NCBI RefSeq assembly: GCF_012349115.1 | Contig: NZ_PQIG01000070.1 | Span: 1 to 64,000, forward strand | Length of the DNA stretch: 64,000 nucleotides | Direction: 5' to 3' | DNA from: Rhizobium ruizarguesonis | GTDB taxonomy: Bacteria; Pseudomonadota; Alphaproteobacteria; Rhizobiales; Rhizobiaceae | Part shown: positions 28,033-37,480 of the stretch, piece by piece | Position numbering within the stretch: position 1 is the stretch's first letter | Layout of the letters: the number at the start of each line of letters is the position of its first letter | The notes under the pieces: generated by a model | What the model saw: the letters and a program-made list of their open reading frames with translations, nothing else | Database searches by the model: none | Told to the model about the DNA's origin: nothing | Made by a program: the position numbers and the translations under genes

Positions 28033-28869
28033 TCACCCGTTGTGTGACGGCAGGCCGGGGCGGTCGAGCCCGCCAGGCGACAGCGTGAAGATCTCGCAGC
28101 CGTCGGAGGTGACCCCGACCGTATGTTCGTATTGCGCCGAAAGCGAGCGGTCGCGGGTGACCGCCGTCCAGCCGTCGGCCAGCACCTTCACATGCGGCCG
28201 GCCGAGGTTGATCATCGGCTCGATGGTGAAGATCATGCCTTCGCGCAGCTCCGGCCCCTCGTTCGCGCGGCCGTAATGCAGGATATTTGGCGAATCGTGG
28301 AACAGCCGGCCAACGCCATGGCCGCAGAAATCGCGCACCACCGAACAGCGTTCGGCTTCCGCATAGGTCTGGATCGCCTCGCCGATCGCGCCGGTGCGAG
28401 CGCCGGGCCTGACGGCGGCAATGCCGCGCATCAGTGATTCATAGGTGACCTCGAGCAGTCGCTCGGCAGCACGCTTGACGACGCCGACGGGATACATCCG
28501 GCTGGAATCGCCGTGCCAGCCGTCGAGCACGAAGGTGACGTCGATATTGACGATATCGCCGTCACGCAACGGCTTGTCGTTGGGAATGCCATGGCAGACG
28601 ACGTGGTTGATCGAGGTGCAGGTCGATTTGGTGTAGCCGCGATAGTTCAGCGTCGCCGGATAGGCGCCGTGATCCATGCCGAAATCGAAGACGAACCGAT
28701 CGATCTCATCAGTCAATAGACCGGGCTTGACGATGTCGGCAAGCGCATCGAGGCAGCGCGCGGTCAGCTGACATGCCCTGCGCATACCCTCGAATGCTTC
28801 AGCGTCATAAAGCCGGATGGCGCCCGTATTCTTCGGGGGCGCAGTAGAGGCTTCGATATAGTTCACCAT
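28033..28869 (-). CDS. map: Methionine aminopeptidase, type I
   Basis: MetAP removes the initiator methionine from new proteins. The 278-residue product has the metal ligands in context: [36 protein letters not shown] with the first Asp, [22 protein letters not shown] and a Glu in [10 protein letters not shown]. It is the first gene of map-radC. The divergent tetR gene lies about 250 nt upstream. Confidence 0.94.
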   Translation of the reverse strand: MVNYIEASTAPPKNTGAIRLYDAEAFEGMRRACQLTARCLDALADIVKPGLLTDEIDRFVFDFGMDHGAYPATLNYRGYTKSTCTSINHVVCHGIPNDKPLRDGDIVNIDVTFVLDGWHGDSSRMYPVGVVKRAAERLLEVTYESLMRGIAAVRPGARTGAIGEAIQTYAEAERCSVVRDFCGHGVGRLFHDSPNILHYGRANEGPELREGMIFTIEPMINLGRPHVKVLADGWTAVTRDRSLSAQYEHTVGVTSDGCEIFTLSPGGLDRPGLPSHNG

Positions 28870-29075
28870 TGCAGGGCCTTAGCGGAGATTGTTAGATTTG
28901 TTCATAATGCAGCTATGCCGGGTTCGTCCATCACGATCAACTGCCAGGACGAGATTTCTGGACGGATCCGATCAGTCCAACGTGCAGCTTTCCACATGCG
29001 TTCGACGGACAATCAACGGTCCGGCTGGAATATCCACAATCTTCCCAAAGGGATAGGATTGATTGCGTGAAGTCT

Positions 29076-29106
29076 CCCCGCTACTCACCGATTGGTGACA
29101 GCGGGG
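29076..29106. promoter_or_regulatory. Nested inverted repeat, probable TetR operator
   Basis: CCCCGCT (29076-29082) and AGCGGGG (29100-29106) flank an inner TCACC-GATT-GGTGA palindrome, together a 31-bp imperfect dyad. It ends 11 nt before the chosen tetR start, a typical position for an autoregulatory operator. Confidence 0.5.
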
Positions 29107-29117
29107 AAGGGTCGATC

Positions 29118-29777
29118 ATGCTGAATGAAGCCGTAAATCTTGAAAATTCACCCGGGGTCGGCGGCGAGCCGGAACGGCGCGTGCGTGATCGCAGCGCTAC
29201 CGAGCGCGCAATCCTTGCCGCCGCCAAGGGGCTGCTCGCCGAGGAAGGCTTCCAGAATTTCGGCATTAATGCGGTTGCCCGCCGCGCCGGTTGCGACAAG
29301 CAGCTGATCTATCGCTACTATGGCGGCCTCGACGGCTTGGTCGAGGCGATCGGCACCGATGTCGGCACATGGGTGAAGGATCGCATCCCGGAGGACACCG
29401 GCGGCATGTTCCTGCTCACCTATGGCGACCTGATGGAGCGGCTGTCGCTTCTCCTCCTCGACGCCTTGAGAACCGATCCGCTGATGCGCCGCATCCTCGC
29501 CTGGGAGATTTCTGAAAAAACCGAGCAGGTGAGGCGGCTCTCCGAAGCGCGTTCGAAGGCGCTCGCTCTCTGGCTGGAGCGTATGCGCGGCTCGCTGGCG
29601 CCGCCGAAGGGCGTGGATGCGGCAGCCGTCAACGCCGTCGTCATCGCGGCGATCCAGCACCTCGTGCTTGCCGGCGCAGCCGGCGGGCAGTGCGCCGGCC
29701 TGTCGTTGAAGACATCCAAGGACTGGGAGAAGGCGGCAACGGCGCTGAAGCGCATCGTGCGTGGCGTTTACGGCTGA
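29118..29777 (+). CDS. TetR-family transcriptional regulator
   Basis: The 219-residue protein has a TetR HTH at about residues 28-75 (ERAILAAAKGLLAEEGF, then INAVARRAGCDKQLIYRYYGG). The ligand-binding region is helical. I place the start at the ATG at 29118, with GGGGAAGGG in front, rather than at an upstream GTG at 29067 that would put the operator-like palindrome inside the gene. It is divergent from map and is probably self-regulated. Its ligand and other targets are not visible. Confidence 0.82.
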   Translation: MLNEAVNLENSPGVGGEPERRVRDRSATERAILAAAKGLLAEEGFQNFGINAVARRAGCDKQLIYRYYGGLDGLVEAIGTDVGTWVKDRIPEDTGGMFLLTYGDLMERLSLLLLDALRTDPLMRRILAWEISEKTEQVRRLSEARSKALALWLERMRGSLAPPKGVDAAAVNAVVIAAIQHLVLAGAAGGQCAGLSLKTSKDWEKAATALKRIVRGVYG

Positions 29778-29905
29778 TACCTGCCCTATCCACAGGGGGC
29801 GGGCGCCGCGTTAACCTTAACAAATGGTTTACATTGCGTGGGGCTGGTTAAGCCGACAGTGTGGCGGTGAGCAGAGATGTATGAGTAGAGCCCGAGTTGA
29901 CGCCC

Positions 29906-30079
29906 ATGGGAACCAAGATCGCTAAAGCCGCGTTTCTGGTGACCGCGATGATGTTTTTCGCAGTCCTGGCGCTGGATATCGCAATTCCGACGCTGGTGCT
30001 TTGCATCATGGCATCGTCGACCTGGTTGGTCTCCCTCGATCTGCCCGTGGCGCGCAAGCATGGAGGAGAGGCCGCATGA
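29906..30079 (+). CDS. Small inner-membrane protein
   Basis: This 57-residue protein from the ATG MGTKIAKAAFL has one long or two short hydrophobic helices (about residues 8-44). An in-frame TTG at 29897 is an alternative start. The stop overlaps the next gene by 4 bp, so the pair is probably co-translated. Upstream DNA has TTAACCTTAAC, resembling CtrA half-sites, but not in the standard spacing. No function is recognised. Confidence 0.55.
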   Translation: MGTKIAKAAFLVTAMMFFAVLALDIAIPTLVLCIMASSTWLVSLDLPVARKHGGEAA

Positions 30080-30408
30080 AGTGGTTTCTGATCTTCTGGG
30101 CCGGCCCCATCGTCTTTCTGGGCGGATGGTACTGGCTCTCCTATTACGACATGAGTTTCGGCATCTTCATGTTCACGCGGCAGGTCCATGACCTGACGTT
30201 CCAGCTTTACGGCAAGGCGCTCGGCATTCCGCCGGAATCTATCCCGCCGCTCGTTGCCCGCGCGATCGCGGTCGACAGCCTCGTCGTCTTCGCCATCCTT
30301 GGCTTGCGGAAGCGCAAGTCGATCATTGCCTGGTGGAAGGCGCGTCAGGCGTTGAATTCATCTCCATCAGACCTTGCCAGCAAGGAAAGCCTGTCGAGCG
30401 CGCCCTGA
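30076..30408 (+). CDS. Small membrane protein, partner of the preceding gene
   Basis: This 110-residue protein begins [20 protein letters not shown] and has two hydrophobic segments (about residues 2-22 and 70-85). It ends in a Lys/Arg-rich cytoplasmic tail. The ATG overlaps the stop of the previous ORF (ATGA). Its last 64 bp overlap the 3' end of convergent ruvX, so the tail sequence is constrained by that gene. No family function is known to me. Confidence 0.6.
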   Translation: MKWFLIFWAGPIVFLGGWYWLSYYDMSFGIFMFTRQVHDLTFQLYGKALGIPPESIPPLVARAIAVDSLVVFAILGLRKRKSIIAWWKARQALNSSPSDLASKESLSSAP

Positions 30409-30839
30409 AGGATGAAGCTTGCCGCGGCAGAATCGATCCGTTCGGCCCGCTTGGCGCGCGAGACGTCCATTTCGAGCAGCGTCCGTTCGGCCGCAACCGT
30501 CGAAAGCCGCTCATCCCAATAGACGAAGGGCAGCGCCGTCTTCTGCTCCATATTACGCACGAAGGCGCGTGTCGCCTGCACGCGCGGACCTGCTGATCCA
30601 TCCATGTTCATGGGTAGGCCGATAACAAAGCCTGCGACCTTTTCCGATTGTGCGAAGTCGAGCAGCGCCTGCGCATCGATGGTGAACTTGACGCGGCGGA
30701 TCACCGTGCGCGGCGTGGCGAAGCGCCGTCCGAGATCGGACATCGACAGCCCGATCGTTTTGGTGCCGAGATCGAGGCCGGCAATTGCCTGTCGCGGAGC
30801 GAGCGTCTCGGCCATTTCCTCGATCGTCAGCACCGTCAT
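30345..30839 (-). CDS. ruvX: Putative pre-16S rRNA nuclease / Holliday junction resolvase-like protein (YqgF/RuvX)
   Basis: The 164-residue protein has the YqgF RNase H-like fold: [16 protein letters not shown] near residue 21, [13 protein letters not shown], and [15 protein letters not shown] with the acidic active-site residues. E. coli YqgF trims 16S rRNA 5' ends. The original resolvase name comes from fold similarity. It overlaps the convergent small membrane gene by 64 bp. The next plus-strand gene is divergent. Confidence 0.88.
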   Translation of the reverse strand: MTVLTIEEMAETLAPRQAIAGLDLGTKTIGLSMSDLGRRFATPRTVIRRVKFTIDAQALLDFAQSEKVAGFVIGLPMNMDGSAGPRVQATRAFVRNMEQKTALPFVYWDERLSTVAAERTLLEMDVSRAKRAERIDSAAASFILQGALDRLSLLARSDGDEFNA

Positions 30840-30913
30840 CGCCGTTTCATCCCGTCAAAACAAATTGAAGTCGCCGCCGCTTTTCTTTGGAGCCGCATAA
30901 GATATGTCCTTAG

Positions 30914-30960
30914 GGCATGACGCCGAAAAGTGTGAGCGGTTTTCGGACGACATCATGCTC
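30914..30960. repeat. Dispersed palindromic repeat, short form
   Basis: GGCATGACGCCGAAAAGTG pairs imperfectly with TTTTCGGACGACATCATGC to form one hairpin. Same left-module pattern (…AAAAGTG.GAGCGGTTTT…) as the copies at 9463 and 42684. Confidence 0.6.
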
Positions 30961-31018
30961 TCATTCTTTGATGTGGCATCGAAACCGGCTTTGCATCACG
31001 TAATAAAGGAGACATTTC

Positions 31019-31723
31019 ATGAAGATTACCTGGCTCGGCCATTCCGCCTTCCGCATCGAGACATCAAAGGCGAAGATCCTGCTCGACCCATTCCTCAGCT
31101 ATAACGCCTCCTTTTCCGGCCAGGATATCAAGGATGTGTCTGCAGGCATCACCCACATCCTGTTGACGCACGGCCATGGCGATCATGTCGGCGATACCGT
31201 GGCACTCGCCAAGGAAACCGGCGCCGTCGTTCTCGCCAATGCCGATCTCGCCGCTTGGCTCGGCTCCAAGGGCATCGACAAGATCGAGATGGGCAATACC
31301 GGCGGCACGATCGCGCTCGGCAGCTTCTCGGCGACCTTCACCAATGCGCTGCACTCCTCCGCCCAGATCACCGAGGACGGCGTCTCGCACGCGCTCGGCA
31401 ACGCCAACGGCCTGATGCTGCATTTCGACGACGAAGCCTCGATCCTTGCCATGGGCGATACCGACATCTTCTCCGACATGGCGCTGATCAACGAATTGCA
31501 CCAGCCTGATATCGGCTTCGTGCCGGTCGGCGACCGTTTCACCATGGGCGGCGCGGTGGCCGCACTTGCCTGCCGGCGCTATTTCAACTTCAAGACCGCG
31601 ATCCCCTGCCATTACGGCACCTTCCCGATCATCGATCAGACGGCGGAAAAATTCGTTGCCGGCATGGAGGGATCGGAGACGGAAGTGAAGGCGATCAAGC
31701 CTTCCGAGAGCCTGTCGATCTGA
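31019..31723 (+). CDS. UPF0173 metal-dependent hydrolase (metallo-beta-lactamase fold)
   Basis: This 234-residue cytosolic protein has the MBL metal site [11 protein letters not shown] near residues 45-55, plus a later Asp in [10 protein letters not shown] and His in IPCHYGTFP. It starts [13 protein letters not shown], as is usual for UPF0173. The natural substrate of the family is unknown. It sits just upstream of gatCA, but a promoter lies between them. Confidence 0.88.
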   Translation: MKITWLGHSAFRIETSKAKILLDPFLSYNASFSGQDIKDVSAGITHILLTHGHGDHVGDTVALAKETGAVVLANADLAAWLGSKGIDKIEMGNTGGTIALGSFSATFTNALHSSAQITEDGVSHALGNANGLMLHFDDEASILAMGDTDIFSDMALINELHQPDIGFVPVGDRFTMGGAVAALACRRYFNFKTAIPCHYGTFPIIDQTAEKFVAGMEGSETEVKAIKPSESLSI

Positions 31724-31733
31724 CGAAACCCCG

Positions 31734-31802
31734 TTGCACACGGCGGACATGGCCTTTATAGCGGGTAGGAAAAATCCTATCCGGAGAATGCCATGTCCGT
31801 CG
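31734..31802 (+). promoter_or_regulatory. gatC promoter with long inverted repeat reaching into the start codon
   Basis: TTGCAC (31734-31739), a 17-bp spacer and TATAGC (31757-31762) form a good promoter. A 13-bp inverted repeat (one G-U type pair) joins 31741-31753 to 31790-31802, where the right arm contains the gatC ATG. Inside it a second hairpin GGGTAGGA/TCCTATCC with loop AAAA lies at 31763-31782. Confidence 0.5.
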
Positions 31803-32080
31803 ATCTTGCCACCGTAAAGCGCGTCGCCCGCCTTGCCCGTATTGCCGTCTCCGAGGACGAGGCAAATCGCATGGTCGGCGAGCTGAACGGCATCCTTGGC
31901 TTCGTCGAGCAACTCTCCGAAGTGAATGTCGACGGCGTCGAGGCGATGACCTCGGTGACCCCGATGGCGATGAAGAAGCGGACTGACGCGGTGACCGACG
32001 GCAGCAAGGCAGCCGATATCGTCGCCAATGCGCCCGTCACCGACCACAATTTTTTCCTGGTGCCGAAAGTCGTCGAATAA
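31793..32080 (+). CDS. gatC: Asp-tRNA(Asn)/Glu-tRNA(Gln) amidotransferase subunit C
   Basis: GatC stabilises the GatA-GatB complex that converts Glu-tRNA(Gln) and Asp-tRNA(Asn) to the correct amide forms. The 95-residue product has the GatC signature [20 protein letters not shown], then [22 protein letters not shown]. The start follows CCGGAGAATGCC. It is followed 57 nt later by gatA. The start codon lies in an unusual inverted repeat described separately. Confidence 0.93.
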   Translation: MSVDLATVKRVARLARIAVSEDEANRMVGELNGILGFVEQLSEVNVDGVEAMTSVTPMAMKKRTDAVTDGSKAADIVANAPVTDHNFFLVPKVVE

Positions 32081-32137
32081 GGCTTCGAAGCCTCGTTCCG
32101 ACCCTGTTGCCATTTCCAGATCTGAAGCGAAAACACG

Positions 32138-33619
32138 ATGAGCGAACTCACCAGCCTGACCATTGCCGAAGCCCGCCAGAAACTGCGCGGCAAGGAAATC
32201 ACCGCGATCGAACTGACCGAAGCCTATATCTCGGTGATCGATGCGGCCAATGACCGGCTGAATGCCTATATAAAGGTCACGCCGGATCTCGCCCGCGTCA
32301 TGGCGAAGAACTCCGATGAGCGCATCGCCGCCGGCAAGGCCGGTGACCTCGAAGGCATTCCGCTCGGCATCAAGGATCTCTTTGCCACCGTCGGTGTCCA
32401 CACCCAGGCCTGCAGCCATATTCTCGACGGTTTCGAGCCGCGTTATGAATCGACCGTCACGCAGAACCTCTGGGATGACGGCGCCGTCATGCTCGGCAAG
32501 CTCAACATGGATGAATTCGCCATGGGCTCGTCGAATGAAACATCCTATTACGGCCCAGTGATCAATCCCTGGCGCGCCGCAGGCTCCAACCAGCAGCTCG
32601 TGCCCGGCGGCTCCTCCGGCGGTTCGGCCGCCGCCGTCGCCGCGCATCTTTGCGCCGGCGCCACCGCCACCGACACCGGCGGCTCGATCCGCCAGCCGGC
32701 CGCTTTCACCGGCACCGTCGGCATCAAGCCGACCTATGGCCGCTGCTCGCGCTGGGGCACCGTCGCCTTTGCCTCCTCGCTCGACCAGGCAGGCCCGATC
32801 GCCCGTGACGTCCGCGATGCCGCCATCCTCTTGAAGTCGATGGCAAGCGTCGACGCCAAGGACACGACATCTGTCGATCTGCCGGTGCCGGATTACGAAG
32901 CAGCTCTCGGCCAGTCGCTGAAGGGCATGAAGATCGGTATTCCGAACGAATACCGTGTTGATGGCATGCCCGACGAGATCGAAACCCTCTGGCGCCAGGG
33001 CATCGCCTGGCTGAAGGATGCCGGCGCCGAGATCGTCGACATCTCGCTGCCGCACACCAAATACGCCCTTCCGGCCTATTACATCGTCGCTCCGGCCGAA
33101 GCATCCTCGAACCTCGCACGTTACGATGGCGTGCGCTACGGCCTGCGCGTCGACGGCAAGGATATCGTCGACATGTATGAGAAGACGCGCGCCGCGGGAT
33201 TCGGCAAGGAAGTCAAGCGCCGCATCATGATCGGCACCTATGTGCTGTCGGCCGGCTATTACGATGCCTATTACATCCGCGCCCAAAAGGTGCGTACATT
33301 GATCAAGCGCGATTTCGAACTCGCCTTTGACGCCGGCGTCGACGCCATCCTGACGCCGGCAACGCCGTCGTCGGCTTTCGGCGTTGCCGACGAGAACCTC
33401 GCCGCCGATCCGGTGAAGATGTACCTGAACGACATCTTCACGGTGACGGTCAACATGGCGGGCCTGCCCGGTATTGCCGTGCCTGCTGGCCTCGACCACA
33501 AGGGCCTGCCGCTCGGCCTGCAGCTGATCGGCAAGCCCTTTGATGAGGAAACCCTCTTCAAGACCGCCCACGTCATCGAGCAGGCAGCCGGCCGGTTTAC
33601 GCCGGCCAAGTGGTGGTAA
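32138..33619 (+). CDS. gatA: Asp-tRNA(Asn)/Glu-tRNA(Gln) amidotransferase subunit A
   Basis: GatA is the amidase subunit that frees ammonia from glutamine. The 493-residue product has the amidase-signature Ser-cisSer-Lys core, with [16 protein letters not shown] and [15 protein letters not shown] near residues 155-195 and the catalytic Lys in [11 protein letters not shown]. The start is the ATG of [13 protein letters not shown]. The stop codon lies inside the beginning of the frameshifted GNAT gene that follows. Confidence 0.95.
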   Translation: MSELTSLTIAEARQKLRGKEITAIELTEAYISVIDAANDRLNAYIKVTPDLARVMAKNSDERIAAGKAGDLEGIPLGIKDLFATVGVHTQACSHILDGFEPRYESTVTQNLWDDGAVMLGKLNMDEFAMGSSNETSYYGPVINPWRAAGSNQQLVPGGSSGGSAAAVAAHLCAGATATDTGGSIRQPAAFTGTVGIKPTYGRCSRWGTVAFASSLDQAGPIARDVRDAAILLKSMASVDAKDTTSVDLPVPDYEAALGQSLKGMKIGIPNEYRVDGMPDEIETLWRQGIAWLKDAGAEIVDISLPHTKYALPAYYIVAPAEASSNLARYDGVRYGLRVDGKDIVDMYEKTRAAGFGKEVKRRIMIGTYVLSAGYYDAYYIRAQKVRTLIKRDFELAFDAGVDAILTPATPSSAFGVADENLAADPVKMYLNDIFTVTVNMAGLPGIAVPAGLDHKGLPLGLQLIGKPFDEETLFKTAHVIEQAAGRFTPAKWW

Positions 33620-34108
33620 CGGATCTAAAGATCCGAAGAATAGCGGCTGCCGACCACAAAACGGTCGGCGCCGTCGGCTTTGCGGCATGGGCCGCAAGCG
33701 ATGCCTTCGAGGACAGCTATCTCGATCCCGATGTGATCACCAGGGTGCGGCAAGAGTTCGCCATCTTTCCCGAGGAAACGAAAGGTGAGATCTTCGTTGC
33801 CGAACGGGGCGGGACGATCGTCGGCTGGGGCGCGTGAAAACCAACCGAACTATGTGTCCGACCTCTGGGTGCATCCCGATCATCACGGCCAGGGCGTCGG
33901 CCAGGCCCTCCTGCTTCATTTGTGCGAGCTGATGGCGGCAGAGGGGTTGCCGACTGCCAGGCTCGACACGCATGCTGCGAATGAGGGCGCAATCCGCCTC
34001 TACGAACGCTGCGGCTTCACCATCGTCCGGCGCGGCCGCGAATTTTCAAAGAGCATGGGTGTCGAACTTGAAAAGGTGCATCTGGAGAAACGGTTGGCTG
34101 ACCGATAG
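33610..34108 (+). pseudogene. Frameshifted GNAT acetyltransferase
   Basis: Two overlapping frames together make one GNAT protein of about 166 residues. The first (33610-33837) runs from IRRIAAADHKTVG to GGTIVGWGA and stops at a TGA. The second carries ENQPNYVSDLWVHPDHHGQGVGQALL (the acetyl-CoA loop) to the end at 34108. The join is at about 33833-33838, in GGGGCGCGTGAAAAC. Adding two bases (CG) or removing one base would restore the frame. A real mutation or a sequencing error in the GC repeat are both possible. The start overlaps the gatA end by 10 bp. Confidence 0.8.
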
Positions 34109-34129
34109 TAGGAACCAGGAGGAGGTCTT

Positions 34130-34405
34130 ATGGCCAGCAATGATCTTGCGCGATTAATCGAGGCATTTGATCGCCTCTCTGCCGGCGGTTTCACTATGGG
34201 CGTGGAGTGGCAGGCGGTCCACGACATCTGCCAGCGCCACGAAGGCGAACAGCCGTTCGACTGGGGCCACGCGCTTTGCCATCGCATCGAGGGCGACGAC
34301 TGGAATGCCGATTACTGGTATCGCCGCGCCGGCAAGAGGCGCGGCACGGGCACGATGGCCGACGAGTGGTCAGCCATGCGGACGGAACTTTCTGCAAAAG
34401 CTTGA
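34130..34405 (+). CDS. Conserved hypothetical protein, 91 residues
   Basis: The small soluble protein has a Trp-rich second half (GVEWQAVHDICQRHEG, FDWGHALCHRIEGDDWNADY) but no motif I can name. The ATG follows AGGAGGTCTT, a strong ribosome binding site, and codon use matches the neighbours. It starts 21 nt after the broken GNAT and could belong to the same transcript. Confidence 0.6.
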   Translation: MASNDLARLIEAFDRLSAGGFTMGVEWQAVHDICQRHEGEQPFDWGHALCHRIEGDDWNADYWYRRAGKRRGTGTMADEWSAMRTELSAKA

Positions 34406-34451
34406 GGTCCCCTGACCGCGCCCCTTCGAGACGCGATCAGGAGTGCCACGA

Positions 34452-34709
34452 TTACCTGTTGTTCAGCTGCGACCTGACCAACCTCAGCCCTCTTTCGGTG
34501 ATCCGGTATGGCTGGCCGCCTGAGGACTTGATTGCCCTCAGGCGCTTCAGCCTGCGGAAGAGATCTAGGTCGACGCCGGGATAGAGCCAGCCGTCGCGGG
34601 TGAAGCAACTGACCGCCTCGATCTTCCTGTCGTCGTCGCGGGTAATTTCAATGCGGCCGCCTTGGGCCATGAGATGCAGGATGCGCTGCTCCGTGCGAGA
34701 AATATCCAT
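34452..34709 (-). CDS. yjhX: YjhX/TopAI-family toxin
   Basis: The 85-residue product is the exact length of E. coli YjhX (TopAI), which inhibits topoisomerase I. It shares the layout of that family: ISRTEQRILHLMAQGGRIE at the start, a central VSCFTRDGW, then FRRLKRLRAI and GGQPYRITERGLRLVR. I chose the ATG of MDISRTEQ. An upstream in-frame ATG would add 12 unrelated residues. In E. coli the antitoxin YjhQ is a GNAT protein. Here GNAT genes flank the locus, but none is in the usual tandem position. Confidence 0.8.
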   Translation of the reverse strand: MDISRTEQRILHLMAQGGRIEITRDDDRKIEAVSCFTRDGWLYPGVDLDLFRRLKRLRAIKSSGGQPYRITERGLRLVRSQLNNR

Positions 34710-35019
34710 ATGTTGAGATCCGGTGTCGCGCCCGGCAGGGCGCACAAAAACGATCTGGCGCTCATTCGAACGTCAGGGCTTCGTTTTTTCGGGCCCATGC
34801 GCGCAAGCGAACTTGCGGGCAGGGCCTTTACCGGGTCTCAGGCAGGCTCAACATAAAACACCTCGATAGGGTTTATTATTCAGCCCGGAAAATTCGGTCA
34901 AGAGCGTGTTCTCAGCTCAAAACCAGTCGAAAACCTCACTTTTGCCCGATCATCCCTTTGGAGGTACTGGTAAATTCCGCGACTCAATGGTCTAGTTGAG
35001 GTGTAACGCGGAGGTGTCG
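34710..35019. other. Intergenic region between divergent yjhX and a GNAT gene
   Basis: I see no gene. The segment 34850-34990 is AT-richer (ACATAAAACACC, GTTTATTATTCAG) and probably carries the promoters for both divergent genes. No clear palindromic operator was found. Confidence 0.4.
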
Positions 35020-35529
35020 TTGATCCACATTCGCAATGCCCGCGACGGTGAAGCGGAGCTATTGAGCGAGATCGGGCTGAGGGCCTGGCAAAATGCGATG
35101 GCGTCGATCGGCGAATCGGACGCGATGATCGATGCAGCGCGCAACGCCTTTCGGAACTTCGTGGAAAACGACTGGCTGACCATCACCGTCGTCGAGCAGA
35201 ACGGCCAGGTCGCAGGCTGGGCGGCGCGCGAGGGATTGGACGAAACCATCTCGGATTTCTGGATCGATCCCGTCTTCACCCGCCAGGGTCTCGGTTCGGC
35301 CCTTCTCGTCCGCATCGAAAAGGAGATCGCCGATCAGGGCCTCGAGAAGGCGGCGATGCAGACCCATTCCGGCAATAGCGAGGCGATCGGCTTCTTCCGG
35401 AAGCACGGCTACAGCATCCATTGGCTCTCGGTCGCCTACAATCCGAAGCTCGATCGCGACGTGCCCTCCGTTGGACTGACGAAACAGCTCGTTTCGGATA
35501 ACCAAGGTGCGTATGGGCTGGAATTCTGA
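35020..35529 (+). CDS. GNAT-family N-acetyltransferase
   Basis: This 169-residue protein has the acetyl-CoA-binding region DFWIDPVFTRQGLGSALLVRI (R/Q-x-x-G-x-G/A) and the C-terminal NSEAIGFFRKHGYSIH block. The TTG start is chosen because GCGGAGG lies 5 nt before it. A GTG two codons upstream lacks that spacing. Its substrate is unknown. It is divergent from the YjhX-type toxin gene, and its relation to the GNAT antitoxin of that system is worth testing. Confidence 0.8.
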   Translation: MIHIRNARDGEAELLSEIGLRAWQNAMASIGESDAMIDAARNAFRNFVENDWLTITVVEQNGQVAGWAAREGLDETISDFWIDPVFTRQGLGSALLVRIEKEIADQGLEKAAMQTHSGNSEAIGFFRKHGYSIHWLSVAYNPKLDRDVPSVGLTKQLVSDNQGAYGLEF

Positions 35530-35533
35530 TACT

Positions 35534-35845
35534 TCAAAAATCCTGAAGAAGGAGAGGGCTCCATTGCGGCAAGAAGGCGAGCACAGCAATCAGTGCGCCG
35601 TGCAGGATCAGGATCGCCGCCAGGATTGACCGGAACGGCTCCTTTCTCGTCTTGTGCCGCAGCAGCTGCTGTGCAGCCAGCGCGCCAAGGCTGCCGCCGA
35701 TCAGCGCAAGGATGAGAAGCGTGCGCTCGCTGATGCGCCGCCTGCCGCACCGCGCCGCCTGCTTGTCCATGAAATAGATGGAGAATACCGAGAGATTCAG
35801 CGCCAGAAACAGCAAGGCCCATTTGATAATATCGATCATCGTCAT
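35534..35845 (-). CDS. DUF1294 membrane protein
   Basis: The 103-residue product has three hydrophobic segments with the DUF1294 motif FMDKQAARCGRRRISERTLL between the first two and GGSLGALAAQQLLRHKT at the second. The family is widespread in bacteria, and its function is unknown. It is convergent with the GNAT gene, with only 4 nt between the stop codons. Confidence 0.82.
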   Translation of the reverse strand: MTMIDIIKWALLFLALNLSVFSIYFMDKQAARCGRRRISERTLLILALIGGSLGALAAQQLLRHKTRKEPFRSILAAILILHGALIAVLAFLPQWSPLLLQDF

Positions 35846-35974
35846 CGGAGAACCCTACCGTGGCTCCGTTAATGGACGGCAAAACCACGAAGCGCGCCAC
35901 GGCGAAAGCCTTGCACCGGCACGCCATTTCCTTTACCTCACCATTGGAAAAGAACAGCCTGCAAAGAGCATCAG

Positions 35975-37477
35975 ATGACCCTTGTCGACGTCCGCACGCC
36001 TGATCCGAAACGCTTCATCCCCGGCGCCACCGGCGACTGGGAAGTCATCGTCGGCATGGAAGTCCATGCCCAGGTGCTGTCCAATTCGAAGCTCTTCTCC
36101 GGCGCCTCGACGGAATTCGGCAAGCCGCAGAATTCGAACGTCTCGCTGGTCGACGCCGCCATGCCCGGCATGCTGCCCGTGATCAACGAGGAATGCGTCA
36201 AGCAGGCGGTTCGCACCGGCCTCGGCCTGAAAGCCCAGATCAACAAGCGCTCTCTCTTTGATCGCAAGAACTATTTCTATCCCGACCTGCCGCAGGGCTA
36301 TCAGATCTCGCAGTTCAAGGATCCGATCGTCGGCGAGGGCAAGATCGTCATTTCGCTCGGGCCGGACCGCCAGGGCCAGTTCGAAGATATCGAGATCGGC
36401 ATCGAGCGCCTGCACCTGGAACAGGATGCCGGCAAGTCGATGCACGATCAGCACGCCACCATGTCCTACGTCGACCTCAACCGTTCCGGTGTCGCGCTGA
36501 TGGAGATCGTCTCCAAACCCGACATGCGCTCGTCCGACGAGGCCAAGGCCTATATGACCAAGCTGCGTTCGATCGTGCGCTATCTCGGCACCTGCGACGG
36601 CAACATGGACGAAGGTTCGATGCGCGCCGACGTCAACGTCTCCGTCCGCCGGCCGGGCGAAGATTTCGGCACGCGCTGCGAGATCAAGAACGTCAATTCC
36701 ATCCGCTTCATCGGTCAGGCGATCGAATATGAAGCCCGCCGCCAGATCGGCATTCTGGAGGAGGGCGGCAAGATCGATCAGGAGACCCGCCTGTTCGATC
36801 CGGGCAAGGGCGAGACGCGTTCGATGCGCTCCAAGGAGGATGCGCACGACTATCGTTATTTCCCCGATCCGGATCTGCTGCCGCTCGAATTCGACGATGC
36901 CTTCATCAAGGCGCTCGAAGTGCATCTGCCGGAGCTGCCCGACGACAAGAAAGAGCGCTTCGTGCGCGAGCTCGGCCTGTCGATCTACGACGCCTCGGTG
37001 CTCGTTTCCGAAAAGGCGATCGCCGATTATTACGAAGCCGTCGCCGCAGGCCGTGACGGCAAGATGGCCGCCAACTGGGTGATCAACGATCTGCTCGGCG
37101 CACTGAACCGCACCGGCAAGGACATCGAGCAGACCCCGGTTTCGCCGGCCCAGCTCGGCGCCATCATCGATCTCATCAAGGCCGAAACCATCTCCGGCAA
37201 GATCGCCAAGGATCTCTTCGAGATCGTGCTCAACGAGGGCGGCGATCCCGCCGAGATCGTCGAAGCGCGTGGCATGAAGCAGGTGACGGATACCGGCGCA
37301 ATCGAAAAGGCCGTGGACGAGATCATCGCCGCCAATCCTGACCAGGTCGCCAAGGTCAAGGCGAAGCCGACCATGGCGGCATGGTTCGTCGGACAGGTGA
37401 TGAAGGCGACCGGCGGCAAGGCCAATCCGCAGGCTGTCCAGGCCCTCGTCAAGGCGAAGCTCGGCATCGAGGAATAA
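35975..37477 (+). CDS. gatB: Asp-tRNA(Asn)/Glu-tRNA(Gln) amidotransferase subunit B
   Basis: GatB recognises the misacylated tRNA and carries the kinase step of the amidotransferase. The 500-residue product has the signature [27 protein letters not shown], and [17 protein letters not shown] near residues 86-102, plus the C-terminal YqeY-like helical tail. It is split from gatCA by about 2.3 kb of GNAT-rich accessory genes. Three linked genes are common, so this interval may be an insertion. Confidence 0.95.
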   Translation: MTLVDVRTPDPKRFIPGATGDWEVIVGMEVHAQVLSNSKLFSGASTEFGKPQNSNVSLVDAAMPGMLPVINEECVKQAVRTGLGLKAQINKRSLFDRKNYFYPDLPQGYQISQFKDPIVGEGKIVISLGPDRQGQFEDIEIGIERLHLEQDAGKSMHDQHATMSYVDLNRSGVALMEIVSKPDMRSSDEAKAYMTKLRSIVRYLGTCDGNMDEGSMRADVNVSVRRPGEDFGTRCEIKNVNSIRFIGQAIEYEARRQIGILEEGGKIDQETRLFDPGKGETRSMRSKEDAHDYRYFPDPDLLPLEFDDAFIKALEVHLPELPDDKKERFVRELGLSIYDASVLVSEKAIADYYEAVAAGRDGKMAANWVINDLLGALNRTGKDIEQTPVSPAQLGAIIDLIKAETISGKIAKDLFEIVLNEGGDPAEIVEARGMKQVTDTGAIEKAVDEIIAANPDQVAKVKAKPTMAAWFVGQVMKATGGKANPQAVQALVKAKLGIEE

Positions 37478-37480
37478 GCG

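Noticed and set aside
31064..33697. An 877-codon open frame antisense to the UPF0173 gene and gatCA
   Set aside because: It is the mirror of GC3-biased coding. It gives His/Arg-rich nonsense sequence, and it covers well-identified genes on the plus strand.
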